NCBI GenBank assembly: GCA_958510875.1
Contig: OY294070.1
Location: 22,807,631-22,871,630, forward strand
Direction: 5' to 3'
From: Endomychus coccineus
Taxonomy: Eukaryota > Arthropoda > Insecta > Coleoptera > Endomychidae
DNA length: 64,000 nt
Below the pieces are notes generated by a model. That model made no database searches and was not told where the DNA came from. It saw only the letters and a list, made by a program, of their open reading frames with translations. How positions within the stretch are numbered: position 1 is the stretch's first letter; every line of letters starts with the position of its first letter. The position numbers and the translations under genes are program-made. Shown piece after piece: positions 1 to 15,600 of the stretch.

Positions 1-391
1 TTGAGATTATCGTCGAACCAATTGACGACATTGAACTGTTTATTAATATCAATTAATTTTTTTGTAAAACTGTAATCAACACATTCAGTTATTACTTTCA
101 AGAATCTATCCAACTTTTCATCCAATGAAGAAATATCATTAAGAAATCCTCAATTAATTTGTCGAACCACGTATGTTTAGAATAAACAACCCGTGATAAA
201 AAAATTTCATAACTATCACCTACTCCCACTACTTTGAGGCGGCCGCTGTTACGCTCTTTCCTCGTTTGAAACGGACACTCTATTCCCACACTTACAATAG
301 ACATATACTCATTTGAACTATCCAACAGCAAATGGGGCTGGGCTTTTCAATGGAGGTAAGATGCAAGAGATGACTGTTTTATTGTTCACAG
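1..391. other. Upstream intron of the SLC17 gene
   Basis: No coding exon or known repeat was recognised here. The stretch ends in a pyrimidine-rich tract and an AG at 390-391 that serves as acceptor for the first visible SLC17 exon, so it is most simply the 3' part of an intron whose upstream exon is outside the window. Short open frames on both strands have no family resemblance. Confidence 0.6.
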
Positions 392-631
392 AACTATGGA
401 GGTACCCTGGAATGGAGCGAGAATGTGCAAAGTTACGTGGTGTCTTCGTTTTATTGGGCTTACATAGTTTCCCAGGTCGTAGGAGGATTGGCTACTCAAA
501 AATTGGGCACAAAACGAGTATTTGGCTACGCTCAGCTGGTGACAGCGCTTTGCAGTTTGAGTATTCCATGGGCAAGCGATACTCATTATGGTATCACGAT
601 CGCCTTAAGAAGTATACAAGGATTCGCTTCG
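392..631 (+). CDS. SLC17 gene, first visible exon
   Basis: Frame begins at the first base after the acceptor at 390-391 and runs 80 codons to a GTGAGT donor at 632. It encodes an extracellular WSENVQ segment, a helix (YVVSSFYWAYIVSQVVGGL), the MFS signature loop LATQKLGTKRVFG and the next helix up to QGFAS. The LEWSENVQ...SSFYWAY pattern is the usual start of helix 2 in insect SLC17 proteins. Confidence 0.92.
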
Positions 632-3600
632 GTGAGTATTAATTGCCTGAAATGGATATCGAATTTGATGTACATACATACTATTATAAATGGGGAGTTA
701 TTGATATGGCGCCGATCATTGTGGTGAACATTACGTTGATTTCTGTTAAGCTTATTTATTCATAGTTTTTATCAGTAAAATATACTGTTTATATTGCGTA
801 TTTGTATAATGTCCCTGCTGACCTAGTTTGCGATCACATTAGCAGCTGGTTTTCCGCTTTCCGAAAATCTGCGCTGGTAGGCAAGTGCTTGTTGGTTGAT
901 GCAGTCTTGTCACGTCCCCATATGGAATGTACCCCTGGCATCTATCACCCAGCACTAACTTGCCGACCGGCGCTCGTTTTCGGAAAAACAGAAAACAATT
1001 TTTTGTAATCTGGCACACCTAAAATGGTTCCAAGCATCTTTTGCATTTTTACTATTTTTGTTTTTGCCTTTAATAATAATTTCTACGAACAAACATACGG
1101 AACCGCCATCTACTTGAGCAAAAAACCTCTTAACTTTTTCAGGCAAGATGGATTGAGATGCGGTTTTCTGTATTCGATTCTGCAAGAGACGTAGAAAAAA
1201 TGTGGGAACTTTGTTATTGGTGCAAATTTGGAATTGCATTTTCTTCAAGCATTTTTTGAGTCTGGCTTTAGAAGTTTCATTAATTGCTGAATTTTAGCTA
1301 AAATTAAACCAACGCGGGGGGTTTTTGGGGTCGCTGAATACGAATATGTTGTTTTAAAAAGTCTCCAATGTACCTGATGCACTACGACAACTCAGGAACA
1401 GTGCTTCAATTACATCCGAAATGTATAGAAAATGCTTACTCGAAGACTTTTCTAGGTCGCTGATCACGAATATGACATTTAACAATTACTTACGTGTACC
1501 TCGAGGTCAGGACTTCCTGAAGTACACGGTCGAGGTCGCTTTTGAAGGAATATGATGTTTCCAAAAGTCTCTAATGTACCTGATGCACTACGATAACTCA
1601 GGAACAGTGCTCCAATTTCATCCGAAATGTATAGAAAATGCTTACTCGGGGGCTTTTCGAGGTCGCTGATCACGAATATGACATTCAAAAATTACTTACT
1701 TGTACCTGGTGGTCAGGACTTCTGGAATACTGTTTCATCGCTGGGACTTTTATTCTAATTCATTGTAGAATGTATAGAAAGTGCTTACTTGGGGGGGGTT
1801 TCGAGGTCGCTGATCACGAATATGACATTTAAAAACTACTAACTTGTACCTGGAAGGTCAGGACTTCCTGAAGTACTGTTTCATCGCTGGGACTTTTATT
1901 CTAATTCAATGTAGAATGTATAGAAAGTGCTAACTTGGAGCGTTTTCGAGGTCGCTGATCACGAATATGACATTTAAAAATTACTTACGTGTACCTGGAG
2001 GTCAGGACTTCTTGGAAGTACTGTGTTATCGCTGGGACATGTATTCTAATTAAATATACAATGCATCGAAAAAGGTTGCTCGGGGGTTATTGAAGTCGCT
2101 TTTGGAGGAATATGATGTTACAAAAGTCTTCAATGTTCCTGGTGCACAGAACACACCCTGATGTAATAGGACAACCCAGGAACAGTGCTCAAATTGCATC
2201 CGAAATGTATATCAAATGCTTACTCGGGGGGTTTTTCGAGCTCGCTGATCACGAATATGATATTTTAGTGAATTTAGAACACTTTGCAATATTTGTTTAA
2301 AGAAACTACGGTGTTGACCAAACTATAGATACATTTATTTATTAAATTAGTGAAAATCAAACTTTTAATAGTTATCTTATTTAAATCATACTTTACAATG
2401 TGAGGATCGTTGAATTTTAAACTATACAACCAGCGTTTAATACGTTAATCAATTTGTAATTTTCATCACGTAATGGCCGATTCTATTCAATTTTGTTTGT
2501 AACACAATTTATTATTTTCAAATTGTATTCAAAAACCATGAAAACCTGCTCAGCCGACAACAATGGCTGACCTTGAGCCATGACGTTATTTCCTTGTTTT
2601 GGCGAACAAGCCATTGAATACAGATGTTCACCCTGAAATTATCGTGCGAGGAAATTTATTTATTTCAGCGCGGTAATCTTTTAGGAAACATTGAGGTTAA
2701 AAAAAAATAGTACTGTGATTTCTCGGTAAAAAATACTGGCAAATGAATCTTTTTTTTTACAGTGTCCATTTTTTTTTGCGGAAATCAATCTTGAACTCAT
2801 AGTATAATCAATGCATTCTACAAGATGATCGAGATTAAATGCGCAGCATTGGTAACATTATTATTTTGCAACTGCTTTATTAATTATTGTCATTTGTTCC
2901 CACATCCTCCTAGGTTAGTTTAGAACCTTACAACTCCCGTTATTTTCTATCCTAGCGAATAATTTTAATAACCAATCTTATTCTAAATCCCAATATATTC
3001 CATAAAAAATATAGTATACATAGTGTTCCATTTAAAAAATGTTATTTTGTTCAAAAACTCAATGACGCTACGTTAATTTTTTTCTGATTTCGCCAATGTG
3101 ATCTTACTAGTTTGCATATTTGACCGACGTCGTAGCTAGTCTGGATCACCTGTACATAATTGTTGTCATTTTTAGATTTCCAATATACTCCTGAGTAGAA
3201 TTTGCCTTTTTAGCTCTTTAAGATATTTTTCTCATAGGTTAGATTCATCGGAATCTATTATTTTTCTCATTTGTCATTCTTTCTAAAGTTCTAATAATTT
3301 CATAAATAATGAACCAAATGGAATTTATACAATTATCTAAACATAATCAACCGTTTAACTTTGTTTGTCTTCGTTATTCAAGTTTTTAATTTACTTTTTT
3401 TTATTAAATACATTCCGTGAATTCCTATCTGAGTACATCAAACCTTGTAACTTGACATTGTAAGTAACCAAGGTATTCAATATTCCATAAATTTTTTCAA
3501 TGTTCAATGAAAAATAGATGCAAGGTAACCAAATTCCAATAAAAAAGTAAATTATATTGAAGAATGCACTACTAGGGGTTTTATCACTTTTCCTCTAATT

Positions 3601-6600
3601 AGTAACAAATTTCCAACTAATCATCATAATTTCACTTCTAGCGCCCATAAATCACCACCTATTCTCTATTTTAGGGATTGACATGGCCAGCTATGTATGC
3701 ACTTGTTGGATACTGGATCCCAGTGCCAGAAAGAAGCAGATTCATGTCTAGTTTTCAAGGTAATCATTTTCGTTTTGTCTATGCGTTTTATATGAGACTT
3801 TTCGAGGTATTGCTATACTATAGAATATCTCCAATGCTACCAAACGCTAATGGTTATGTCCAGAATCGGCAGCATACGTACAGCGTCAAGAAAAATCGTG
3901 TAAATCATTTCGACACCTATAATTTGGATAATCCAATATTAATTAAAATCCTAATAGGTAATTAATATTTTTTCCCAATAATTTTTCTATATGACAATAA
4001 AAATACGATAATAAATTGGCAATTACGTGACAATAGTCTTCAAAATGACTGCTATGGACATTAAAGCATAAAACATCCGTTTTTTCGAAGGGATTCTCCT
4101 TTATTGCATTTATATTCGAGTCAATTAAGGTACAAAAACTCACTCACCGAAAATTTTCAATAACGGGTGGAATTTCTCGAATTCTCAAGTTTGATCCATA
4201 ATACAAAAGACACCGAGAGCACCTGAGCATTAGATCACCAATTCGCTCTTTCGGTGGGGTTCCCCTTTATTGTATTTATACTAATAGTTCAGGCAACGAA
4301 CCAGAAAATAAAATAAATATATAGTAAGCTAGAATTTCAAATTTTTTTTTGCGTTTTGTTCCTAATACCTCATAGATCATTTATGACTATCAAGACCGCG
4401 GGGGTCGTCCTTTCTACCCCCCCAAAACGGGGTTTCAACCCCTCAGAGGAGCATTCTTATAAAAACGTTCCAAAAGTTGAAAAATTAATGAATTAAGAGC
4501 CGAAAATGACCCCTAGTTTGTTTTTTGGGTCGCTGATCATGATTCCGTTGTTATTTTTCCCAAAAAACTGTCTCCAGATGGAAAATTCGGGAAATTTGAG
4601 ATTTTCCTGAGACGGCTATGAATAAAAAAGTATAATTTTGTTGCAAAAATGACCTCTAGTGGGTTTTTTGGGTCGCTGATCACGATTCCGCTGTTATTTT
4701 TCCCGAAAAACTGTCTCCAGATGGAAAATTCGGGAAATTTGAGATTTTCCTGAGACGGTTATGAATAATAAAGTATAATTTTGTTGCAAAAGTTTTTTGG
4801 GTTGCTGACGAATGAAAAATGACCTCTACTCATTTTTGCAACAAAATTATACTTTATTTTTCATAACCGTCTCAGGAAAATATCAAATTTTCCGCATTTT
4901 CCATTTGGAGAGAGTTTTTTGGGGAAAATAACAGCAGAATCGTGATCAACGACCCATAAAACCTACTAGAGGTCATTTTTGCAACAAAATTATACTTTAT
5001 TATTCACTAGCGACCCGCTTCACACGGGTGCAATGCTGATAAATTCAAAGTGCTATAGGGAGAACCGCGGCCTCCGATGCGCTATTTATAGGCACGCTCC
5101 CGACCGGCCGGCCGGTACCGCCGCAAACGCTACGTCCCGCAATTTTTAAATCTGTAATATCTTCGAAAATATTCATTTAAATCATATGCTGTAAAGGGCC
5201 ATATAGATCTATATTAAATCAACAATGTATTTAAGGTATTTAATTGGATAAGGATTAATGCTGTATTGGTTAAAATCGCTTCGAAAATTAGCCATTATTT
5301 GTCGTAAAAAGTAAATGACAAAAAAATGATATTGTGGGATAAACATAAGAGATAGACATATACCATCGCGGAGTTACAATACTTAGTACATTATTTTGAT
5401 ATATCTCGTAGGGTTCAGCCTGCGTTTGCAATGTAAGCGGAAAAAATTCAATTATTTACGACATCACATTAGAAACCTCAAAAATAACAGTATTTCTCCA
5501 CTATTTAAGGGATGTTATTATACATATAAACCTTCCTCTTCAATCACTCTATCTATTAAAAAAAACCGCATCAAAATCCGTTGCGTAGTTTTAAAGATTT
5601 AAGCATACATAGGGATATAGGGACAGAGAGAGCGACTTTGTTTTATACTATGTAGTGATAACCGTCTCAGGAAAATCTCAAATTGCCCGAATTTTCCATC
5701 TGGAGAGGTTTTTTGGGAAAAATAACAACGGATCGTGATCAGCGACCTAAAAAACCTACTAGAGGTCATTTTTGCAACAAAATTATAAATTATATATTAT
5801 ATATAAATTTTATAAATTTCCCATCTGGAGTGAGTTTTCCCAGAAAACTAACTGCGGAATCGTTATCAGCGACCCAAAAAACATACTGGGGGTCATTTTC
5901 GGCTCCTAATTCATTAATTTTCTAAACTTTTGGATTGTTTTTATAAGAATGGTCCTCTGAGGGGTTGAAACCCCGTTTTGGGGGAGTAGAAAGGCCGACC
6001 CCCGCGGTCTTGATAGTCATGAATGATCTATGGGGTATTATGAACAGAATGCAACAGAAATTTTGACATTCTAGCTTACTATATACATTTTTTTTAATAT
6101 GGCCTTTTTCCCGTCTTATTGCCTGGACTATAAAGTCAATCAAGATGAAAACACTGGGTATCATCTAAAATGTTTAAATTGATGGATTTTCCGATATGTT
6201 TTGCATTTTCTAAAGTTTGACAGATACAACTAAATGCACCCGCTCTATCGATGGGATTTCCCTGTATTTTATTAGTAGTAGAGACAATTAAGGTAGATAA
6301 AAGTAGATCTTATTACAAAAATTTTGATAACGGATGGATTTTTAGAACTTTTTCTCATTTTGTCAAGTCTGTCCTATTTAAAAAAAAGTAACTCGGATAG
6401 AATAGGGGGAAATGACGGTACTGCTTTATAACCAACATATTGACAGTTCATTTGATTGTATTCTTTGAAAGTGAATTGATTCAAAACAAATGCAATATCT
6501 CTCGATATTTTTAATTACATAACGTGTGTGGGGTATGAAATACCGATATCCGAAATGGCGAACGCTGTGTCCTTTTCCCCTCCAAATAGCACTAGTTGAT

Positions 6601-9600
6601 TAACTCATGTTCCCCAAATTCAAAACAGTGTTGAAAGGCAGCACACAAAAGAAGGTTCATAAAAACTCTAGTGTTGGGATCACTTGAGTGAAAAATAACC
6701 TATTATTCGGTTTTGACAATAACCTAAGTTCAAGTGACAGTGAGCTTAGTATAATATTTCCTGGGAAATAGCGGCTAGGCTATTTTTTCGTTACTAATAG
6801 ACTATAAAAGACTTCACACTGCGGATACACTATGACACTATAGATAAAAAAATAATTACTGTGAACCTTTCAGCTACCAAGTAGCCATCCTCAGAATGAA
6901 CTAAATTAGAAAATAAAATGTGTCTGTTTGAATGCTAGTTGTAATTAGTAGGGTATATAAGAGATTACTACCCTTGGTTGGAGATAAACCTGAATTGATT
7001 AACACCAATAAGTACGAAATAACCACCCTTATCTATTGTGAATAAGGCAGGATTCTTGTGGATTCATCTTCAAAAGAAAATCTCTCTCTTCAACGGTAAA
7101 TATAAATTATTGTTTTCAAAAACTGTTTTTAGGGTTTTCTGAAATGTTTCGACAATTGCATAAATATTCTTGATTTAACAATTTCACGAATTGCCAATAA
7201 ACATTCCTATTTCATTTAACATAATCCTACACACACTGATGTAATGAAATAAAATATATTTTCGCACCCAGAATCACACAAATTCAAATTGGGCTTTGGC
7301 CGATCAATGATTAACAAGAAACATAAAAGAAGCTGAAACAGAATCCTCTTAAAGAAGCCGCCACCGGCTCAACCCTCAAAGTATAGAAGACTAATAAAGA
7401 AGTGAATTGAAGGAATAACAAATACATGTTCTTGTTAGCAGTCAATAGACATAGTTAAGGTTGCTCTAGGACGAACAGTGGCAATACATCATCAGCCCCA
7501 GACAGCTGTTTTGCTTTTCTCATTAGTGGAATGAGTAGGACGATAAAGTCACCAGTTGGAAATGCTAAAAAACCAAGTGATCCGAACGTCATCCACCAGA
7601 AGACGGATGTCCCATTTAAAGAATCATTCTAAATGCAACGCGTTTCAAAAAAACGACGGGGGTATTATTGGCGGTATTGAAACAATGCATTGGATGAATA
7701 ACAAACACATTTTCGTGTTTTTCGTGTTCCGTGTCGTGCTCCACACTGACACTACAATAGAACGACCTCAATTTTTTTTTCAAAAACATTCGTCAGTACC
7801 TGGTTATGAAATAAGTCGTTTTTTTCCGACGATCAAGCTCTTTCTAGAAATGGAAACAGTTGGTGGGGGTTTATTGGTCGTGGAGGATAATTCTCAGAAA
7901 GTGACGAGCATTATTTGTGAAAAAAGTCTAAAATTAATATAAATACATATTTCGATCTTAAGAAGTAAAAAGTGTAAATAATTTAGTTTTAAACGATTAA
8001 ATTGATTTATACAATTCTGCAATTATGTATCTCTTGGAATGTTAGTTTGAATAATGAATCTACTGATAAGGAAAAATATGATTGATTCCAATTAGATTGA
8101 TTCAGCTAGATTGTCTTGTCCAAGTGGTATCGATATAATGAATCGAGTGGACGAAGAAATTATTCAACTTGTTAATCTTAAAATCGTACCAGATTGAAGT
8201 GCCAATATCATTATTTCTCAATCAGTTATGGTCCAGTTACATAATATTAGCGTGATGTTATCGAATTTTATCATTCGAAGGTCGTGTGCCACTTGACACA
8301 ATTTTTTCGTACTCAATGCTACCTTAATATTGAGGTACTTCAGACTCGATTTATATCGTTACTTCCATGAGTCGCACAGTTAAAAAAAAGGATAAACTAC
8401 ATCCTGTCCAACTTGTGAGAATCGAAGCCGACTAGAAACTATAGGTTGAAAGAAAAATTGTCTGCATTTGAACAATTAATTATCATTGTTTAATTAAGTT
8501 GCGAAATGTCCAAACATATTTATTTTTGTTTTTACCTTGTCACGCTGCCAAACCGAAACTACATAGAGAAAATTCCTGTTTGAGGTACATATTTTTCTCA
8601 ATACATATGCAACTCATTGCTTTTGAATTGAAAAGTTTATGGAAATTCTAGAAAAGCTATGCAAATCCACATCAGTATTGTACAGACAGCAAGGCAGTTC
8701 TTGCTGCGCTGGATAATATGAGAATAACATCGAAGCTGGTGTGGGAGTGTATCAACACGTTAACAACCTTGGCGGAGACGAAGACAAGCTCACCCTATTC
8801 TGGGTCCCCTATCACTCCGGAATTAGGGGGAACGAAATAGCCGATGAGGTTGCACAACTGGGGGCTATAGTACATCAAAGAGACAATCCACTTCTGGGTC
8901 AGAACACAACCCTCGCTGATTGGATCACACATTAGGGAAGACTGGTCTCAGCAAGTGAGGAACATGGTTAAAACCGATGCCAAACTGCTGACACAGATAA
9001 TGACAGGACATGGACCATTTAACTACCACCTCCACATGATGAACCTTAGCGATTCGCCTTTGTGCAAGTGCAAACGAAAAAACGATACATCAATGCACAT
9101 TCTGTGCAGATGCGTAACACTGATTCCCCCAAGACGCAGAGCAGTCTCGGTAGAGCTATGCGACACTGAGGAGATCCAGGAACTAAATACGAAGATGGTG
9201 CTAAACCTCTTCAGGGCACTATCCACCTACCTGGTCCCGACTGGGAGTTGAGTAGGTGGCTGTTTATCTCGGGCACCCGGTGAACACTCTGGAGTGGGTA
9301 CCGATCACGCCTAACTCTGAAGCAAGGTGAACTTCCTCGAGTGGGAACCGCTTCACTAGGACGACTTTTAAATAATATTTGACGAAGTTGGTGTTAACCT
9401 CTTAAGAAATCGTTCACTTGGGGGAGAGTGGTGAACACTCTCGGGCGGGCCTCTGGTAGATTATTGAACACTAGTGGGTGGGAACAGCTCCACTAGGTGG
9501 TACGTGACATAGGGTGCAAAGGGTTTCGGCCTAGACATTAAGGGACCGCAATGGCCTTCCTTAATTAATAATAATAACAATGAAAACCAGAAAAGCTGGT

Positions 9601-12600
9601 CAATTTCTGCTCACACGATGTTCTCCCAACATTATAGGTTTCACTCTCGTGTAGTCAAAGTATTAAAAAAATTGCATTAAAAATCATTTGAATCGATGAC
9701 TAATGGAAATAAATTGGTTATTAATAGCTCATTCGATACGTTAAAGATTACAGAATATGCATAGATTTGTTCGATAAGAAACCGCACAAAGATATCGAAT
9801 TGTTTCTGAACCCTTAACGTAAGTAAATCTATTAGAAATTTCGGTCGAATCATTTGTACCGTACAAAGTATCATTATCAAAGAGATCAACGCTAAAATAC
9901 GATGGCTGAAGAATTGGACGTCTGTCAAGTGTTACATGCGATCTTCGAGAAACGATTAATTTGGAATTCAGAAACTGATTTTTATTTCTCTCATTATACG
10001 TAGTCTATACTGTTGTTGTTTCGTGGAAAATCCGTTTGATCATTTTTGATCTAGACTATTTTTGACGTGATAGATCGTCTTATGTGCGACAGACTGACAG
10101 GTACCGGGTTCAATGCCTGGCACGTACACAGTTGTTTTATCATTTTCTCGTTAATTTATCTACGTATTTTTTGATCATTTGAAATGATATATTCAATTTA
10201 GTGATCGAGATTGCTATTAATTTGTTCAAAAAAGTTTTCTCTTATTGGAAATTTCATTGTTACATGGCATTATACTTATTCAAGGGAATAAGTCAATAAA
10301 GAAACAAAAGTGCATCTAACCATGTATCATATTTCTGTACCTAAAATGCATAGTTTTTAACCCCAACACCGTTCCCAACCCTTAAAACATACAAATACCG
10401 ATCTTGATGAAATTTTGCACACAAGAGTAAAATCAAAGTTTTCATAAGACAAAGCAGAATGCACACCCTTTAAAGGAGATAAGTGCCGTTCTTGATGAAA
10501 TTAGGCACACTCGACCTTCAAAGCAAGAGGAAAATCATTGTGTACATGAGATTGCGAAAACTACCCCATCCCTCTTAACCACCCCTTGAAGCAGATTAGT
10601 ACAGATCTTGATGAAATTTTGGACACTTGACTTCTAAAATAAGAGAAAAATCACTGTGTAATTGAGATTCCGGAAAAACTTCCCAACTCATATTTAGATA
10701 TCATCCCTTAAAGCAGATAAGAACTGATATTGATGCAATTTTTTTCCAATCATTTCCTGAGTGAGGGAAGTCACATGATCAATTGTCTTCTGGGAGGGGC
10801 AATTAAATTGGGTGAAGTTTGTACAACTAGGTAAAAGGAGATCCCTTATACGACACAACTACCTTGAACATTGCGGTGAACAACTAGTGGCTGCTGGACA
10901 TTCTAATCTAATACAATTATTCATCTCTTTACAGGATTCAGTATCGGCATAGGCATAACCTATCCTCTGTGTGGCTTTCTCATCGCCAATTTGGGCTGGC
11001 GTTCCGTGTATTATACAACCGGTTCCTTGGGCGTGTGTTGGTGCATCATTTGGTATCTTCTCGCGTTCGACAGTCCCGAAACACATCCTCGAATAAGCCT
11101 GAAAGAGCAACGCTACATCAAGGAGAACACGGAGAATTCGTACGAAATCATCAAGAATCAAGAAGTACCTTGGTTGGCTATCTGTACGTCACCGCATACG
11201 TGGGCCATAGGCGTAACTACATTCGGGAGGATATGGGTTCATTATACTTTCATGGTTGCCGGTCCGAAGTATATGAAAAGTATATTAGGATTTAGTATAG
11301 AAAAGGTGATTTCAATCCCATTCGTGTGTGCCTTATAAATTTCCGAATTCCATTTTTTATTTACAGAATGGTCTTTTGTCTGGATTGCCATTCATTTGCA
11401 GTTATATCGCATCAGTATTTTTTTGCTACATTGCCGATAAATTGGTTACGAAAAATATTATGTCGCTACTTAATGTTAGGAGAGTTATGACTGCCACAGG
11501 TAAGTAACAACTTTACAGCCTTATGAATGTTTCAATATTAAATTGGTATTATCAAGTGTGATTCAAGATTGAAATTCGAAATGGTTACATTCCTTTGGAT
11601 TAGTAAAGAAATTATACCGGGATATCAAAAATTATCTTGGTCAAGAATGATTGTGAAATCTAAAACGTGTGTCTTACTTTACGTTTGAAATAATTATGTC
11701 ATAATTAATTTGAAGTTTCTAAAAGTGCGAAATTTCGCAATTTTATACGAATATTGTAACACTCAGAAGTCTTTAGCGCTTTGGACTCCGGGATTTTCAC
11801 GTGGCCTATCGAAATTAGAAGGTTCGCATTATCTAAAAACATAATTGCATGAACGCCAGACGTCCTATGTAATAAGCTACGAACGAAATCATTTTGACAT
11901 ATGCCTCGAGGAGCTCGCTGCGCGTAAGTTAGAGTTTATACATTTTACCTCGGTCTTGTTAATTTGGGGCCGTTTCTTGCCCCGTGCGACCTGCGCCAGT
12001 TGTAATAAAGTGTTTTTGGCTATGGGCCGCTAGCTTTTACCCGCTTCGTGTATATTTTAGTCGCGAGAAAATTCCCTTCGATACGTCGCACGTTAGACGC
12101 GCGTAGCTGAGATCTGAGAATAGCTCAAACTGTTTTAATTAAATTTTCCTATTAATGGATATTTACCGAAAAAAGAAGGGCCGTCGGGCAAGGTCCGAAA
12201 CTAAATCTAACTACATGGAGCGAAAACGGCACGCGAAAAGTCGTCGTAAAGCCGTATTAGGTATAACCAGTTTGCACTTTTCTAACTCGCGTGCTACGGG
12301 CTTCTCACGTGAACGTCATTCGATTTATGAAAATTAACTATTTGAAAACAGTTTTTGACCCGGATTGTGGCTATCACGACCTCTGAAAAGGTTCAAAGTT
12401 CACATAATTATTTCATAATTTGTAGTTCATTATTGTTTTACAACTGAAATAAATAGGTATGAAATTTGTAGGTTATTGATGATGTCAGTGTGACAGTGGC
12501 ATAATTATTCCAAACGTAAAGTTAGACACACGTTTTAGATTCCACAACCACCCTTGACCAAGATAATTTTTGATATCCCGGTACAATAAATCGTGAAATC

Positions 12601-15600
12601 TGGCTTGTGTTGCCTAAAACAAAATTTGCATACGAAAAAGTTAGAGTAAAATTTAACGTATTCCGAACCTGTGTTATACACTACGAAAGAAATTTTGAAA
12701 TTATTTTTTATTCACTGCATTGGGCATAGAAACTTTAGTTGCTGTACCAATTTGCATTATTATATCACATGGCGTTTCGAATTTCGAATATTCAGAAAAT
12801 ACCAACTTCAAGAGCCCAATTAAGGAGGTCGTAGTTCCATTACGAGCCATTCTTTTCCTACTTTTGGTAGGCTAATTATGGGACATCCTGTATACCATTA
12901 GATGAAGTGAAAAGATTTGACCTGGAAACCGGTGAAACAAATACAAATAAGGATTGTGAGAATGTAACCATATCAAATTTCGATTTTGAGATATATTTCA
13001 TGCTTTAGATTACCGTATGTGTCTCTTACAAAACTGCTTCTGAAGTTGAAATCAAAATGGAGTAACATGTGAATCGTATTTGTTTTATTACAGCTCAAGT
13101 TCTCCCTGGACTGCTTGTGCTGGTAATAAGTTATCTAGGCTGTAACGTGGTTATAGTGATGGTCGTATGGTTCGTTGCCGTCACAGTTGTAACGGCGGCT
13201 TACGCCGGCGCGATGGCTAACGTGGTCGACATCGCGCCGAACTTTGCCGGACCCGTCCTGGCGTTCGCTCAAACCATTCACATGACCGCGAGCTTCGTGA
13301 GTCCCTTGGTAGCATTCCAGATACTCAACGGAAGAGAACTGATGATGTCCGCTTGGAGGACGGTGTTTTACGTGACTGCCTTCGTATCCATTTCCACCTA
13401 TTCCGCTTATCAAATATGGGGCACTGTAGAGGTAAGAATTTATAATTCCTGCATGTTACAGTGTTGGTTCCCGTTAAGGCTTACCACAAACCCAATTCGC
13501 ACATCATTCATGGTGCGGCCCTTCAATTTAGGTGCTTTTGAATGTCACTCACGTGAAATTCCAAGACCTTCGGCGATGTAGGCTCAAAAACGGAAAAAAT
13601 AGTTTGAATGTATTTCTGAAAATTAAATTTATTTCATTTTCCCTACTTTCGCTTCGCGTTTTTAATAAATAAAAAATTATTTCATTTTGAGCTCATTGAA
13701 AAAATCGAAATCCTTCCAGAATTCCCAAAATAACATACATAATTCTGGAGTTCTAGACCAAACAGTCTAAAAGTTCCGGCAAAATGAGCTCAATAACCGG
13801 AAAAAAACGGTTGTGACAACTTCACGCGGCACCGCCTTTTTGGGAAAAAATAGTATTGATCGGGTATTTCGTCACGCAAGGAAGCGTTCTCGAGTTCTTA
13901 GTAGTTTTGAACAATATTTTTGGAAATGAAAAAATTATTTGGTATTTCGCAGCTTCGTTCTACGGAATTTCCAATTAATTACATTCGCTAGTTCTAAGAA
14001 GAGTTATGAGTACTCCCGTCCCGCTTCATTGAAAAATTCGATATCGTTCAAGAATATCCAACAGAACATACATAGTTCTGGAGTTCTAGACCCAAGTCCA
14101 AGAGTTGCAGGAAAATAGGCTCAAAAACTGAAAAAACAAACTTTTGTGGCCCCAAGTTTACGCGGCACCGCCTTTTTGGAAAAAAATAGTATTGATCGGG
14201 TATTTCGTCACGCAAGGAAGCGTTCTCGAGTTCTTGGTAGTTTTGAACAATATTTTTGTAAATAAAAAATTATTTGGTATTTCGCAGCTTCGTTCTACGG
14301 AATTTCCAATTAATTATATTCGCTAGTTGTAAGAAGAGTTATGAGTACTCCCGTCCCGCTTCATTGAAAAATTCGATATCGTTCTAGAATATCCAACAGA
14401 ACATAGATAGTTCTGAAGTTCTAGACCCAAGTCCAAGAGTTGCAGGACGATAGGCTCAAAAACTGAAGAAACAAACTTTTGTGGCCCCAACTTTACGCGG
14501 CACCGCCTTTTTGAAAAAAAAAATAGTATTGATCGGGTATTTCGTCACGCAAGGAAGCGTTCTCGAGTTCTTGGTAGTTTTGAACAATATTTTTGTAAAT
14601 AAAAAATTATTTGGTATTTCGCAGCTTCGTTCTACGGAATTTCCAATTAATTATATTCGCTAGTTGTAAGAAGAGTTATGAGTACTCCCGTCCCGCTTCA
14701 TTGAAAAATTCGATATCGTTCTAGAATATCCAACAGAACATACATAGTTCTGGAGTTCTAGACCCAAGTCCAAGAGTTGCAGGACGATAGGCTCAAAAAC
14801 TGAAGAAACAAACTTTTGTGGCCCCAACTTTACGCGGCACCGCCTTTTTGAACCTAAAAGTATTGATCGGTTATTTCGTCACGCAAGGAAGCGTTCTCGA
14901 GTTCTTGGTAGTTTTGAACAATATTTTTGTAAATAAAAAAATATTTGGTATTTCGCAGCTTCGTTCTACGGAATTTCCAATTAATTACATTCGCTACTTC
15001 TAAGTAGAGTTATGAGTACTCCCGTCCCGCTTCATTGAAAAATTCGATATCGTTCTAGAATATCCAACAGAACATACGTAGTCCTTGGATCTCTATACTA
15101 AAAAATCTAGCAAAATAGGCCCAAAAACTGAAAAAATAAAACTTTTGTGGCCCCAATTTCACGCACCACCGCAATTTTGGGAAGAATAGTTCTGAGCCGT
15201 CGCACTAAGTCTTGATTGTCTAATAGTTGAATCACTCCAACGTTTGGATGTTTGTAGAGCCTCTCCTCATGACTCCCGGTTATCTTCTTAATTTTCCTTT
15301 GACAGTCCTGACACCTGTAATTCCAGATGAAGATCTTTATTCCTGCCATACTAAGGAGCATAAACAATATTCTTTAGTGCTTGATTCTGGAACATTTGGA
15401 TGCAGTTATGGTTGCTTTCTTTACTGCAACTTCACAGCTGAAACCCGTATGTCTATATCGATTTGTGCACTTACTGGTAGCCACTGTTTTGTTCCTTCCC
15501 AGCAGTCAATACATATTTTTACGGTTTTGTTTTGATTTTAACATGCCGTAACTTCTTAAGCTCGGTTGATGTCCTCAATATCCAATATCTTCAATTGGTT

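Noticed and set aside
1310..2270. CRISPR-like repeat-spacer pattern
   Set aside because: Units are 140-210 bp with homologous spacers in eukaryotic DNA; a tandem array, not CRISPR.
7556..7942. 128-codon open frame in the long SLC17 intron
   Set aside because: Low-complexity, no domain, no splice context, and the intron is continuous across it; treated as chance.
10080..10135. tRNA B-box-like GGGTTCAATGCC
   Set aside because: No box A or cloverleaf upstream, so an isolated motif match.
11845..12337. Open frames within the 965 bp TIR element
   Set aside because: Element interior without transposase motifs; the frames are short and unrelated to any family I know.
14144..15003. Three near-identical ~60-codon open frames
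   Set aside because: One frame repeated in each 337 bp unit; no start context, splice sites or known domain.
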